From: Diphasiastrum complanatum
Lineage: Eukaryota > Streptophyta > Lycopodiopsida > Lycopodiales > Lycopodiaceae
Direction: 5' to 3'
Assembly (NCBI GenBank): GCA_029204225.1
Contig: MU831904.1
Coordinates: 1 to 64,000, forward strand
Length of the DNA: 64,000 nt
The position numbers and the translations under genes were made by a program. The notes under the pieces are model-generated. The model was not told the DNA's origin, searched no databases, and saw only the letters and a list, made by a program, of their open reading frames with translations. This document shows positions 10,801-19,642 of the stretch, piece after piece. Position 1 is the first letter of the stretch, and every line of letters begins with the position of its first letter.

Positions 10801-11528
10801 TATGCATACATGTAGAATCGAAGCTTGTAGAAAGCTCTGTTTGATGAGGACAATCATGTCACTCTTGACTGGAGGACAAGGTTCAAGATTATTTTGGATG
10901 TGGTATAATCCTTTGCATTTTTGCACTTGAATTGCGATTCTTTGATCATGTGAAGCTGAGCAATATCCTTTTGGTGGTGGAAGCAAGATGCAGAAGATAA
11001 ATTATACGATATCCCAACTGAAGCGAAAGCCACTACCCCAATGCATCATTTCTTGTTGTTTGATCAACACTAGCGTTCTCAGTTTCAAGAAAAATCACCT
11101 CCTTTGCCAACAAATAAATGACTGCTACCTGTCTTATTCTGACTATAGGCCAGCGAGAATAATGCCAAAACTATTATGAAAAGTCATTATCCAAAAGCAT
11201 TAATGATTTGTGGATTTCTAACTGTCCCTCAATGAATCAATGTACATTTCTAACTGAATCATTTTACATATATTTTTCTAATCCACAATTCGTTATAAGT
11301 ACTCCTAATTTTTTAGTAAAAACTATGAAAATGAACGATCTCATATAAGGAAACTTAAATCAAATTAAGAACGGCAAGCAGTCACTAAAATCATGCCTTA
11401 AAATACTGAAAACAATGTTGGAAGCCAACGAATTTATCTTAGAAATTGGCACTAATCCCTTTCATTGCCTGGATAGGAACTACCAAGCTATGTCTTTTGA
11501 AAAATTGATAAGCCATTCCACATAGCTA
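10801..11528. other. Unassigned non-coding DNA
   Basis: Only short open frames are present and I recognise nothing in it. Its last 15 bases (11514-11528) form the left target duplication of the tRNA-like insert that follows. Confidence 0.4.
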
Positions 11529-11614
11529 CCCCAACGGGGTTGGCTCAACTGGTTAGCTTGGCATCCAAAGTTTCTTTGGTCCCAGGTTCGAGCCTCCCCT
11601 TGGAAACCAAGAAG
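11529..11614 (+). mobile_element. 86-bp tRNA-derived retroposon with 15-bp target duplications
   Basis: It contains a Pol III A box (TGGCTCAACTGG, 11541-11552) and a B box GGTTCGAGCCT (11585-11595) spaced as in a tRNA. It is bounded by direct repeats CATTCCACATAGCTA (11514-11528) and CATTCCAGATAGCTA (11615-11629), 14 of 15 bases matching. Target duplications of that length point to LINE-type retroposition. It is the length of a long-arm tRNA or a tail-less short SINE. No poly-A tail is seen, and I could not fold it into a normal cloverleaf by eye, so a functional tRNA is unlikely. Confidence 0.65.
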
Positions 11615-11675
11615 CATTCCAGATAGCTATAACTCTAGATAGCTAGCACCACTAGCATATTGCCGGCAAGGCCTT

Positions 11676-12216
11676 GCGGCGAGTAGAGTTGCAGGGCAAA
11701 AAATTATGCCCTACCAACAATATGCAGGGCTAATAAATTTTCCCTACGAGTAGAGCTGCAGAATTTTTGGGTTGCCAGCAATGTGTAGAACAAGAACAAA
11801 TTTGTCGTATGAGTAGAGCTACAGGGCAAATTCTTTTTGCCTCGGCACCAATGTGTAGGGCAAAAAATTGCTCTGCAATGTGTAGGGCAAAAAACAATTT
11901 GCACCCAACTCTACTCGTCGGCGAGTAGAGCTGCAAGGCAAACTTTTTTTGCCCTTGGCAGCAATGTGTAGCGAAATTTTTTTTTGCACCAGCTCCACTC
12001 ATCGACAAGTAGAGCTACAGGGCAAATTTTTTGCTCTGCCAGCAATTTGCAGGGCAAAATTGCCAACAATGTGTGGGGCAAAAAAAAATTTGCACTTAGC
12101 TCTACTTGTCGGCGAGTAGAGTTGCAAGGCAAAGTCTTTTGCCCTACCAGCAATTTGCAGTGGAAAAAAAAATTTGCACCTAGCTCTACTCGCCACAGCG
12201 AGTAGGGCTAGGTGCA
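11676..12216. repeat. Array of GAGTAGAG foldback motifs
   Basis: The motif GAGTAGAGYTGCAGGGCAAA recurs near 11680, 11750, 11809, 11927, 12007 and 12115, alternating with CAGCAATGTGTAGGGCAAA motifs. Inverted copies (CTCTACTCG) face direct ones across 3-6 bp, giving hairpins near 11909-11933, 11990-12015, 12098-12122 and 12182-12212. Spacing is irregular (59-118 bp). This explains the shadow open frames on both strands. No protein is implied. Confidence 0.8.
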
Positions 12217-12490
12217 AAATTTTCAAAGTACAAAAATATTTAGTTGATTTACTTTCTCCATTCTTCTCTCAAATTTTCAAGATCGATTCCATGTCAAAAT
12301 CTTGCATCTTGGCACGACTTGCATTCACATGATGACAATAGAGACCTACTCTAGCTTTCAATTTGAAATTGATGTGTACCAAGCTTAGTGAAAACCAACA
12401 TAGGCATTTCTTTCGAAAAATAAGATGTTGATGTCTAATTCTATACTCGCTTAGCAAATTCAAGTCTCAATATTGTTTTGAAAAATTTTA

Positions 12491-12531
12491 GTCGCTATTG
12501 TTTGCCCTTACGAAAGGCAGACAATAGCGAC
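12491..12531. repeat. 41-bp perfect-stem hairpin
   Basis: GTCGCTATTGTTTGCC and its reverse complement (one mismatch) form 16-bp arms around a 9-base loop. Such terminal sequences resemble a collapsed foldback transposon, but no flanking target duplication is seen. Confidence 0.75.
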
Positions 12532-13230
12532 AAGTGTTTGTTACTCCAATAATAGCTACTTAAGCCTAGTATCCACTGTCGGTTATTCAAAATATATTGT
12601 AGCTTTTGATGAGGCGTATCATGCTATCTAAGCTTGGATGTGATGACACTAGGATAGATTCAGCCATTTAAATGTAGCAATACACTGCAAGCAAGCCAAT
12701 ACACCAAGACTACCATGTAAAAGCATTGGTAGATGGATTGGAACGCACGGCAGACCCCAAAGCTTGTTGTATACACAAAGACCACTAGTAGCTACAAGCA
12801 ATAGTAGAAGGTGCAATATACAAAAATCAAATAGCCCCCAAGTAAGTAATATAGACTGAGAATGATTTATATAATAGGTAGGAGAGCCCAATGTTGATGA
12901 ATAGCATCATTGAAGGTTATATGTACTAGAAATGAGAGAGAGAATCTGAAGGAGTACACGTTGTGTTTGCAATATTGATTGCCATAGAAGAAGCAATGTT
13001 TGAAGGATGATGTTGCGTTGGAGCAAAGATTAGAAGTTGAACAATGTAAGTTGTGTGACAACAATGATAATGTAACAAGACGGTAATGGGTAGCATAAGA
13101 ATTGGTGTATAGCTGGTAATGAATAGCATATTGGCACAAAACTTGATAGAGGATTGTGACATACATGAAGATGGAAAAGTGGCCAAAATGATATTTGGAA
13201 CAAGCTGAATGAAAGGGGTGTCAATATTAA
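12532..13230. other. Unassigned non-coding DNA
   Basis: Several short overlapping open frames on the minus strand carry no recognisable domain. No LTR terminus or PBS is visible, although the 5' part of element C would be expected here. I see no gene. Confidence 0.4.
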
Positions 13231-13319
13231 GTGGTGAAAGCTCCAAATATCTTGACTTCAATAGCTTCAATAGGATTCAATAGCTCCATTAGACTCCAAA
13301 TAGCTTGTTGTATTGAAAA

Positions 13320-13562
13320 AAAATCAAAGAAGCAATTTAAGCCTAAGAGGGAGTCCAATCAGAGGCAGGATCATCACCAACAAGCAGAGGGAACAAGCAA
13401 GGGCAACTGGAAAACCAAAGGGAGGTCGAAACAACAAGGTGCAGACAAGAAGACCTATGTGAGATGTAGAAGAGGCGGGCATACATTAGATACCTGCTGG
13501 CTCAATCCCAAGATTGAGTGTATCCATTGCCATAAGAAGGGTCACGCAGCCATAGATTGTCG
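13320..13562 (+). pseudogene. Element C gag fragment with two CCHC-type knuckles
   Basis: A basic, glutamine-rich stretch followed by two tandem zinc knuckles (the first CxRxGGHTLDTC with an altered spacing, the second CIHCHKKGHAAIDC). It is nearly the same as 56285-56525 in element M and similar to 54465-54705 in element L, so it belongs to the L/M copia family. The rest of gag is absent upstream; the open frame from 13231 begins in unrelated DNA. It ends at a stop (13570) where protease of a different family begins in another frame. Confidence 0.8.
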
Positions 13563-13570
13563 CACCTTGT

Positions 13571-15118
13571 GATTCTCTTTTGATGTGTTCATCAAGTCCA
13601 ATATCAAGTGAAGGTGACAAAGATCCATGGTGGATTGATAGTGGAGCTAGCTCACACATGACTAGTCACAAGGAGTTCTTTACTTCTTTGGTCACTTATG
13701 ATGGAGCCAAGAAAGCAATTCACATGGCCAATGGTGGTGAGTGTGTGATTGAAGGTATTGGTTCAATTCCTATTTGTCTCTTTACTAATAGGAAAGCAAG
13801 ACTTGATGGTGTTCTTTACGTTCCTTCACTTTCAAAAAATTTGCTAAGTGTTGGTCAAATGATAAAGAAAGGATACATGGTAAAGTTTGGTGGTGATGTT
13901 TGTTTCATTACAAAGGCAAAAATCTTGGTTGCTAGGGGCAATAGACAAGGTAGACTTTTCAAGCTTGATGCTTTTGTTATGGCTAACAAAAAGGATGGAA
14001 TGGAAAAGGAGATTGGTCTCAACTTTCCAAAGTTACCTTTTAGCATCAATAAGATTGGTGGTTCTTATGCAAAGTCTAACAAGCTTCCTTATGCTAGATC
14101 TAGTTCAAGATCTAATATGCTTCTTGGAGATGTTCATCTTTGTGCTAACTTGGCTAGTCTTGAGGATAATGATGGTGTTTCAATGGTTCTTCATGGCAAA
14201 TGCAAGCATGCAAAAGGTAAGGAAAGAGCTAACTTCATCAATGGAGGTGAAGGTTCTTCCTTGGAAAAGATTGTTGTTAATGATTTCTTTGATCATATGT
14301 CAAAAGATGTTGTTAGGTGCATGCATGAAGGAGGTGGTTCTTCTACATTCTTTTGTGATGAGTCCAAGAAAGTCATTTTTCCAGCAAGTGGAGTCACATT
14401 TCTTCATAAAGAAAGTAGATCAAATGGTTCTATCAAGAGACTTGGTGAGGAAGATAGTCACAAGTCAAGAAGAAGAGAAGTATGTGAAGAGTTCAAAGTA
14501 GGATGTACTTTGAATGATGTCATTGTGAATGATAGTGAGGGAGAATCATTATCAAATGAGTCATTGCCTAAAACATTGAATAGAATTTCTTGTTTGAAAA
14601 AAGAGAGTACTTCAAGCATCCTTATGTTGAAGGTACTAATCATTTTTTTCATGGCTTCTAATGTCTTTGAGATTTCTACTTCTTATGATGCAATCATTAA
14701 GAGGGAGTCTTATGAAGGAAAGAGCAATGGAAGATTGGTTCTTGGAAAGATCCAAGGCATGGATCTCACATCTCTTCATCAACTCAAAGGATTCTATGAT
14801 TGTGAATTGATCACTCATGATCAAGATGGCAAAAGGTTGGTTGGAGAAGACTACATGGAGCAAATCGAGAGGCAATTTTTTCAAGGCAAGGGATATCTCA
14901 TTGGTGAGCTTATTGAGGTTTGTTATGAGCTCAAGAGGGCTGTATTTCTTAGGTTTGATACTCATCTTCACCTACTCTACTTCATGTTGGATGGAAAGTT
15001 TGGAATCTATCTTTTGATTTATGATGGTGACATTGGCGACATTGTTTTCACTAACCTTTGTGGAAGATCAAGATCAAGCATTGATGAGATCTTGTTGGAT
15101 CTAGATCACATGTTTTAG
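13571..15118 (+). CDS. Element C: copia protease followed by long unrecognised open frame
   Basis: The 512-codon frame opens at ATG 13580, though homology to element K starts at about 13571. Residues 1-130 are a copia protease (DPWWIDSGASSHM near 13624-13662, IEGIGSIP, NLLSVGQM) closest to K at 52650-53000. Residues about 150-190 match the K pre-integrase region with deletions (KLPYARSSSRS against RLAYSRSTSRS). From there to 15118 I recognise no intact integrase: HSD, RSDNGGEY and QNGVAERKN are absent. The frame nevertheless stays open for about 320 further codons, lysine/serine-rich, with one hydrophobic stretch (about 14629-14660). A weak match to the integrase C-terminal/linker area may exist near 15010-15070. 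Either a relaxed, diverged integrase frame or novel cargo. Confidence 0.6.
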   Translation, partial: DSLLMCSSSPISSEGDKDPWWIDSGASSHMTSHKEFFTSLVTYDGAKKAIHMANGGECVIEGIGSIPICLFTNRKARLDGVLYVPSLSKNLLSVGQMIKKGYMVKFGGDVCFITKAKILVARGNRQGRLFKLDAFVMANKKDGMEKEIGLNFPKLPFSINKIGGSYAKSNKLPYARSSSRSNMLLGDVHLCANLASLEDNDGVSMVLHGKCKHAKGKERANFINGGEGSSLEKIVVNDFFDHMSKDVVRCMHEGGGSSTFFCDESKKVIFPASGVTFLHKESRSNGSIKRLGEEDSHKSRRREVCEEFKVGCTLNDVIVNDSEGESLSNESLPKTLNRISCLKKESTSSILMLKVLIIFFMASNVFEISTSYDAIIKRESYEGKSNGRLVLGKIQGMDLTSLHQLKGFYDCELITHDQDGKRLVGEDYMEQIERQFFQGKGYLIGELIEVCYELKRAVFLRFDTHLHLLYFMLDGKFGIYLLIYDGDIGDIVFTNLCGRSRSSIDEILLDLDHMF

Positions 15119-15193
15119 AGGGAGTATTTTCAGAGGTTTAGGTCTGAAGATATTCATATCTTTGATATTGATGATCAAGAGAAAGGTAAGCAA

Positions 15194-16129
15194 GTGGAAG
15201 CAACTCACTTTGCTTTACTCACATGTTTTGGAGAATTTTCTTGTGTAGATGATGCTATGCAAGTGGATATTGGTTCTCATGGTTTTCATACTGGAAAAGC
15301 AAGTAATGGATCTGAAAAACAAAGTTTGTTCAATGACTTTGATGGTCAAGAGGAAGACCAAGAGGTTGGTCTCAAAGGGCTTCAACAACACAAAAGGAAA
15401 GGTGGCAATTTGGAGCTAGTCAAGAGCATCAAAGGAAGGGTATTTGGCAAAGATGTTTTGGATCTATTTTTGCAGCTTATTGAAGACTCAGGTAAGGTCA
15501 AAGGAGCAGCAAGTAAGTGTTGTTCAAGTTTACTTTACTTGTTCTATCTCATGTTTGAGCTATTTCATGTGGATGTGTGCAAATTGTCAAGATATGGACA
15601 AACTAGCTACATTGTCTTGCAATATCTTATTGTTGGAGTTGTACTAACATTCTTGGCTGGTTTTGCTGATGGAAATGAAGTTATTGGAGGTTCATTATGT
15701 CACTCATCCATGGCTTTGTCCTCAAGAGTTGAGCTACTTGGTGCCAATACTTGGAGATTGTCAATTTTTGGTGAATTCATGGTCATTTTCTCATGTCCAG
15801 TAGACCTTGAAGATGGACTAGTGCAAACTACTTGGTTTATGGAGTCATGTGGTGCTAGATTTGCATCATTAATGTACTCACCTACTCATGGATTTCCAAG
15901 GTTTGATGGTTTCTTGTGGCAAGATGGAGATGGAGGCTCATTCATGGAGTTTTATGGTGGAGACATATCAAGAAAGGACAAAGTTGGAGGACACAAGCAA
16001 GCAAATGGTCATCACTCACATTTATTGTTTGGTTGCTGTAATTTTCCAGAGAGTACAAAGTTTGAAACATGGAGGAATCATTTCATTCACATTCTATTTG
16101 GTTCTTCATGTTCTAGTTATGATGTGTAA
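15194..16129 (+). CDS. Element C second open frame, 311 codons, unidentified
   Basis: It follows the previous stop by 75 bp and is in the same reading frame. Its first 30 residues (GKQVEATHFALL...VDDAM, preceded by DQEK) look like the copia integrase-RT linker of element F (40776-40860 minus strand). The middle has a hydrophobic stretch (SSLLYLFYLMFEL, then YIVLQYLIVGVVLTFLAGF; about 15526-15660) that could span a membrane. The segment GFADGNEVIGG...LLGANTWRLS (about 15658-15770) recalls the RNase H motif GYxDSDxAGD...GGxxSWxS, but weakly. No YVDD, no SLYGLKQAP. I cannot decide between a heavily diverged RT/RNase H relic and an envelope-like additional ORF. Confidence 0.45.
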   Translation: MEATHFALLTCFGEFSCVDDAMQVDIGSHGFHTGKASNGSEKQSLFNDFDGQEEDQEVGLKGLQQHKRKGGNLELVKSIKGRVFGKDVLDLFLQLIEDSGKVKGAASKCCSSLLYLFYLMFELFHVDVCKLSRYGQTSYIVLQYLIVGVVLTFLAGFADGNEVIGGSLCHSSMALSSRVELLGANTWRLSIFGEFMVIFSCPVDLEDGLVQTTWFMESCGARFASLMYSPTHGFPRFDGFLWQDGDGGSFMEFYGGDISRKDKVGGHKQANGHHSHLLFGCCNFPESTKFETWRNHFIHILFGSSCSSYDV

Positions 16130-16299
16130 AATTGATGTAAGAAATAGTGAAGCATCCAATTTGGACACTATTCTCTATATCAATTATGAAAGATACTTTA
16201 GAACCTTAGAAAGAAGATCTATACTTAGGATGGAGATCATTCTAAAGTTGGATCAAATTTCTATTGTCAAAACTATGCCAAAACTAGTTGAAGAGGGAG

Positions 16300-16900
16300 T
16301 GTGAGAGATTTCAACTAGTTTAGTCTAGTTTAGTCACATTTTGGTAAATTATCAATAAGAGGCCAAAACTCATTTTAGACTTAGAGATAAACTTTTTGAA
16401 GTTATATTAGTTTAAAATACATTCAATAAACACTTTTGGAAAGTGTGGGAAAGTTGGTAGTCGAGTTTGAGAGAGATTCAAATTTGAACTTTGGGTACAT
16501 TGAATCTAGACCCAAAAATAGTAGGGTTTACATTTTGGAGGGAAAGCCAAGTGGCAAAATAGGGTTTGGAAACTCTATAAAAGGATGTAACTCGTGGAGA
16601 AACACATATTCTCTCTTCTCTCTCTCATTTCATCATTATACATGGTTCTCTTTGAGTTCTACTACTCATTGGTGCACTATCTTGGTGTTATCTTGCAATC
16701 TTGTGTGTAGAATGATCATTTATTGCTATTTTCGGTTCCACACGAGTGAAATACAATAGGGTACTATAATTGTACGGATAGCAAACATATTTTATGTTTT
16801 GGTTCATGTTTGATCAATATCTCTTAGAGTTTGCATCTCATTTTGTGTGTAGATGCTGATTTTTTTACATTGGTAGGATTGCTGGTTTGCTCCTTATTGT
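16300..16900 (+). repeat. 3' LTR of element C (right end approximate)
   Basis: The purine tract AGAGGGAG (16292-16299) abuts TGTGAGAG at 16300. A well-placed TATA box (CTATAAAAGG, 16575-16584) is followed about 30 bp later by a pyrimidine-rich stretch (TTCTCTCTTCTCTCTCTC), as in plant LTR promoters. No second copy exists here, so the 3' boundary is uncertain. Confidence 0.65.
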
Positions 16901-16994
16901 AACCAAAGATTTGGGACATGGATTGGATCTTGAATGATCTGAAATCCTTCACAACAATTAGTACAAAGATTATATTAGAAAGTTTTGATTGAAA

Positions 16995-18402
16995 CTATTC
17001 ATAAAAGATCGAGTGTTTACAGTTACTTATGAGTTTACCATTGAAAATGAATCTGAAGTTTGAAAGTACATCATCTTGTAGGAGCAATAGTTCCCGCTTG
17101 ATGTAGTTTAGACTCCAATCTTCTTCCACCTCAACACACGTCAAAACGACATCATTGTATATAATCTCAATATTTTTTCGTTTTGAATGTCCACTGGCTT
17201 CCAAGTCTTGATCGAGTGACACCCATTTACCTTTATTTTTTTTCCATCTTTGATAATGGAAGCATAAGCTCAACATTTGTTTTTCAATTTGATAACGGAA
17301 GCACATGGAAGACATTTTAATTATGCATTCTATTTCTCCATCTGGTCTTTTGTCCCAGCCTTCATCCATAAATTCAGATAATAAACTATTTGATAAATTT
17401 TTGCATACAAACATCATTGGGGTTTTGTGTACATTGACCCTTGAAAAGAAATCTACAAATATATTCAAGGAAATAAACCAACGCAATCTGACTGTTTTTG
17501 ATCCCGTGCTCATTTTCAATGAATTTTTTACATATATCTTGCAACAAAATGATTCTGAAACTGTAGCATCTGGTGAAATCCATTCATCACTTTTAATACT
17601 AGGTAGTAAAATTGATACTATTTGTTCAATTTTTTTTTTTTTTGTATTAGGAATGTACATTGATTCATAAAAAAAGATCCCACTATCAGCTAGATCTTTT
17701 GCAGTTCTACCTCCATATTGCAGCTATCCAATATCAGTGTGAATAACATCTAACACACCTGCTAAAGATCCACTCGGCTCCCATTCATTTATGTTGGATG
17801 GATATAAATCCTCAAGAGAAAAATGATCAGATTGGCAAGTTTACTATTATATATTTATTAATGACAAAAATCTAAGTATAAAAATCAATACTCACAATTG
17901 TTTTTTTTGTGATCATGACGGTTGAATCCTTTCACATTTATCTCTGAATGCATATATACATGTTGGACTAGAATTTCAGAAATAGATTTTCCTCTGATGA
18001 TGTTCTGAAATCCAAAATTCAGGCGTTCCAATAAGATCGAAATGATAGTTTTGACCTTTTCCTTTTTTGAAATGCTCCTCATGATGGATGCATCAAAACC
18101 CAAGAATTTTTTGAATATTTTCTTGGCACCCATAATCCATTATCATCCGTCTCGTTGAATAGAAGCACAGAGTTGATTGAGGAGCACGACGTCCTTGATG
18201 GCGCCATCCGTAATGTGCATGCAAAAATATGAAACAATGAACTATGAATCTGAAAATTTGCGTAGACAAAAAGCCATGAATATGAGAAAATGTGTTGGTG
18301 AAAAAGTGTCGAGCGCCTAGTGAAGGCCTTGAGAATTCTCAATATCCCATAAGTAACTACTTGCCTTGAAACTCTCCCATATATTAGTTGGGGCTCCACC
18401 AT
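16995..18402 (-). pseudogene. Unidentified host-like gene relic, possibly with an intron
   Basis: Minus-strand open segments at 17885-18402 and 16995-17660 have coding-like composition and no retrotransposon motif. The upstream segment (IISILLERLNFGFQNIIRG...) ends at a plausible donor (AATT|GTGAGTAT, near 17894). The next recognisable coding segment (DLYPSNINEWEPSGSLAGV) begins after a plausible acceptor (TTCTCTTGAG, near 17815), implying an intron of about 75 bp. An in-frame TAG near 17730 interrupts the joined reading. The downstream part ends in VEEDWSLNYIKRELL...FRFIFNGKLI, shaped like a ubiquitin-like or similar beta-grasp segment. I do not recognise the family. Confidence 0.35.
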
Positions 18403-18867
18403 ATCCTCTATCCCCTGGTACCAACCCTTTTGGAAGTTAGACGGATGGCGGGTGGCTAGGCGACTGGGGTTGGGATCCTAGTATGCGGCTCACGTGGGTA
18501 CGTGTGTGTGCGTGGCCCTCAGGCCCAAATTCTTTCTAGAAATATTGTGCAAGGATTGTTCCTACAACATGTGATTGCACCAAGATCTGTCAACTATTGT
18601 TTATGAGCACCATGGCAACCATATCCACTGGACCACTGGGACAAATGGTCGGTGCATCAAGGCAATCTTGCCTACAAGTTAGCAAAGGTTGGTTGCAAGG
18701 AAACAGAAAGTTATCAAGGTCTAATGAAGATTTTGCTCTCTTTTTGTCTCCAAATTGCAAAAAATGTCTATTTTTTTACGTTTCTATGATTTGTTGAAAT
18801 CTAGATGGATCTTAACAATGATGCACTATATTTTTTCCTTGCTCATTAATCTCAAGTGATCTACTTT
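18403..18867. other. Unassigned spacer between the host-like relic and element E
   Basis: No domain is recognised. It contains a GT-rich run near 18492-18520. A 66-codon plus-strand open frame at 18597 has no features suggesting a gene. Confidence 0.35.
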
Positions 18868-19637
18868 GACCTATAAAGGCATGACCTTTCCAAAAGTCAA
18901 TCTCAAGGCCTAAAATATAGTGAAGAACTCCTAAGTCCTGCATCTTAAACTCACTACCAACTGCATGCTTAGTTTCTTCAACTAGCTTCTCATTATTTCC
19001 ACAAATAATGATATCATCTACATAGATGAGAAGAATAATTACAAAGTTATCTACAAACTTAATATACAAAGAGGGGTCATATTCACCAAGACAAAATTTG
19101 AGTGATATGAGATAGGAGTTGAGCCTTGCATACCAAGACCTTGGTGCATGTTTTAGTCCATATAGACTTTTGAACAAAAGACAAACTTTTGATTCTTCAC
19201 TTTCTTTCACAAAACCAGGAGATTGCTCCATGTAAATCTCCTCCTCAAGGTAACCATTGAGAAAGACATTAGAAACATCAAGCTGAAACATTCTCCAATT
19301 GTGAAAACATGCAAGAGATATGAGTATTCTGATTGTTACCATTTTTGCAACTGGTGCAAAGGTGTCTTCACAATCAAGACCTTTGATTTGAGAGTAGCCT
19401 TTGGCACAAAGTCTTGCTTTATATTTATTGATAGATCCATCATTATTATACTTGATTCTGAAAACCCACTTACATCCAATCACATGCATGTTGTTTGGTG
19501 GCCCCACAAGCTCCCATGTATTCTTTGACATCAAGGCTTCAAACTCTTGGGTCATTGCTTCAACCTAGTTCTCGGATTGAAGTGCTTCTTGGACATCTTT
19601 AGGCTCTTCATCTGATATGAAGAGAGCATGATAGGAA
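18868..19637 (-). pseudogene. Element E reverse transcriptase
   Basis: Nearly complete copia RT, 247 codons open from 19555: EFEALMSKNTWELVGPP, CKWVF, KARLCAKGYSQ, TFAPVAKMVTIR, DVSNVFLNGYLEEEIYM, SLYGLKHAPRSWY, catalytic YVDD (about 19012-19023) and FKMQDLGVLHYILGLEIDFWKG. An in-frame TAG upstream (about 19566, at a TGG position) separates it from the linker. The homology ends at GQS near 18868; RNase H is missing. Confidence 0.9.
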
Positions 19638-19642
19638 GTTTC

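Noticed and set aside
11529..11614. Functional tRNA gene
   Set aside because: A and B boxes are present but I could not form a normal acceptor stem by eye, and the target duplications point to retroposition.
11704..12226. Several overlapping Cys-rich open frames on both strands
   Set aside because: They all arise from the GAGTAGAG foldback array; frames repeat the same words in different phases.
14780..15118. RT catalytic centre in element C (YDGD compared with YVDD, with an upstream YMEQ-like segment)
   Set aside because: The position is before the linker-like segment at 15180, so RT would be out of order; the same stretch aligns about as well with the integrase C-terminus. Resemblance by eye is too weak to call.
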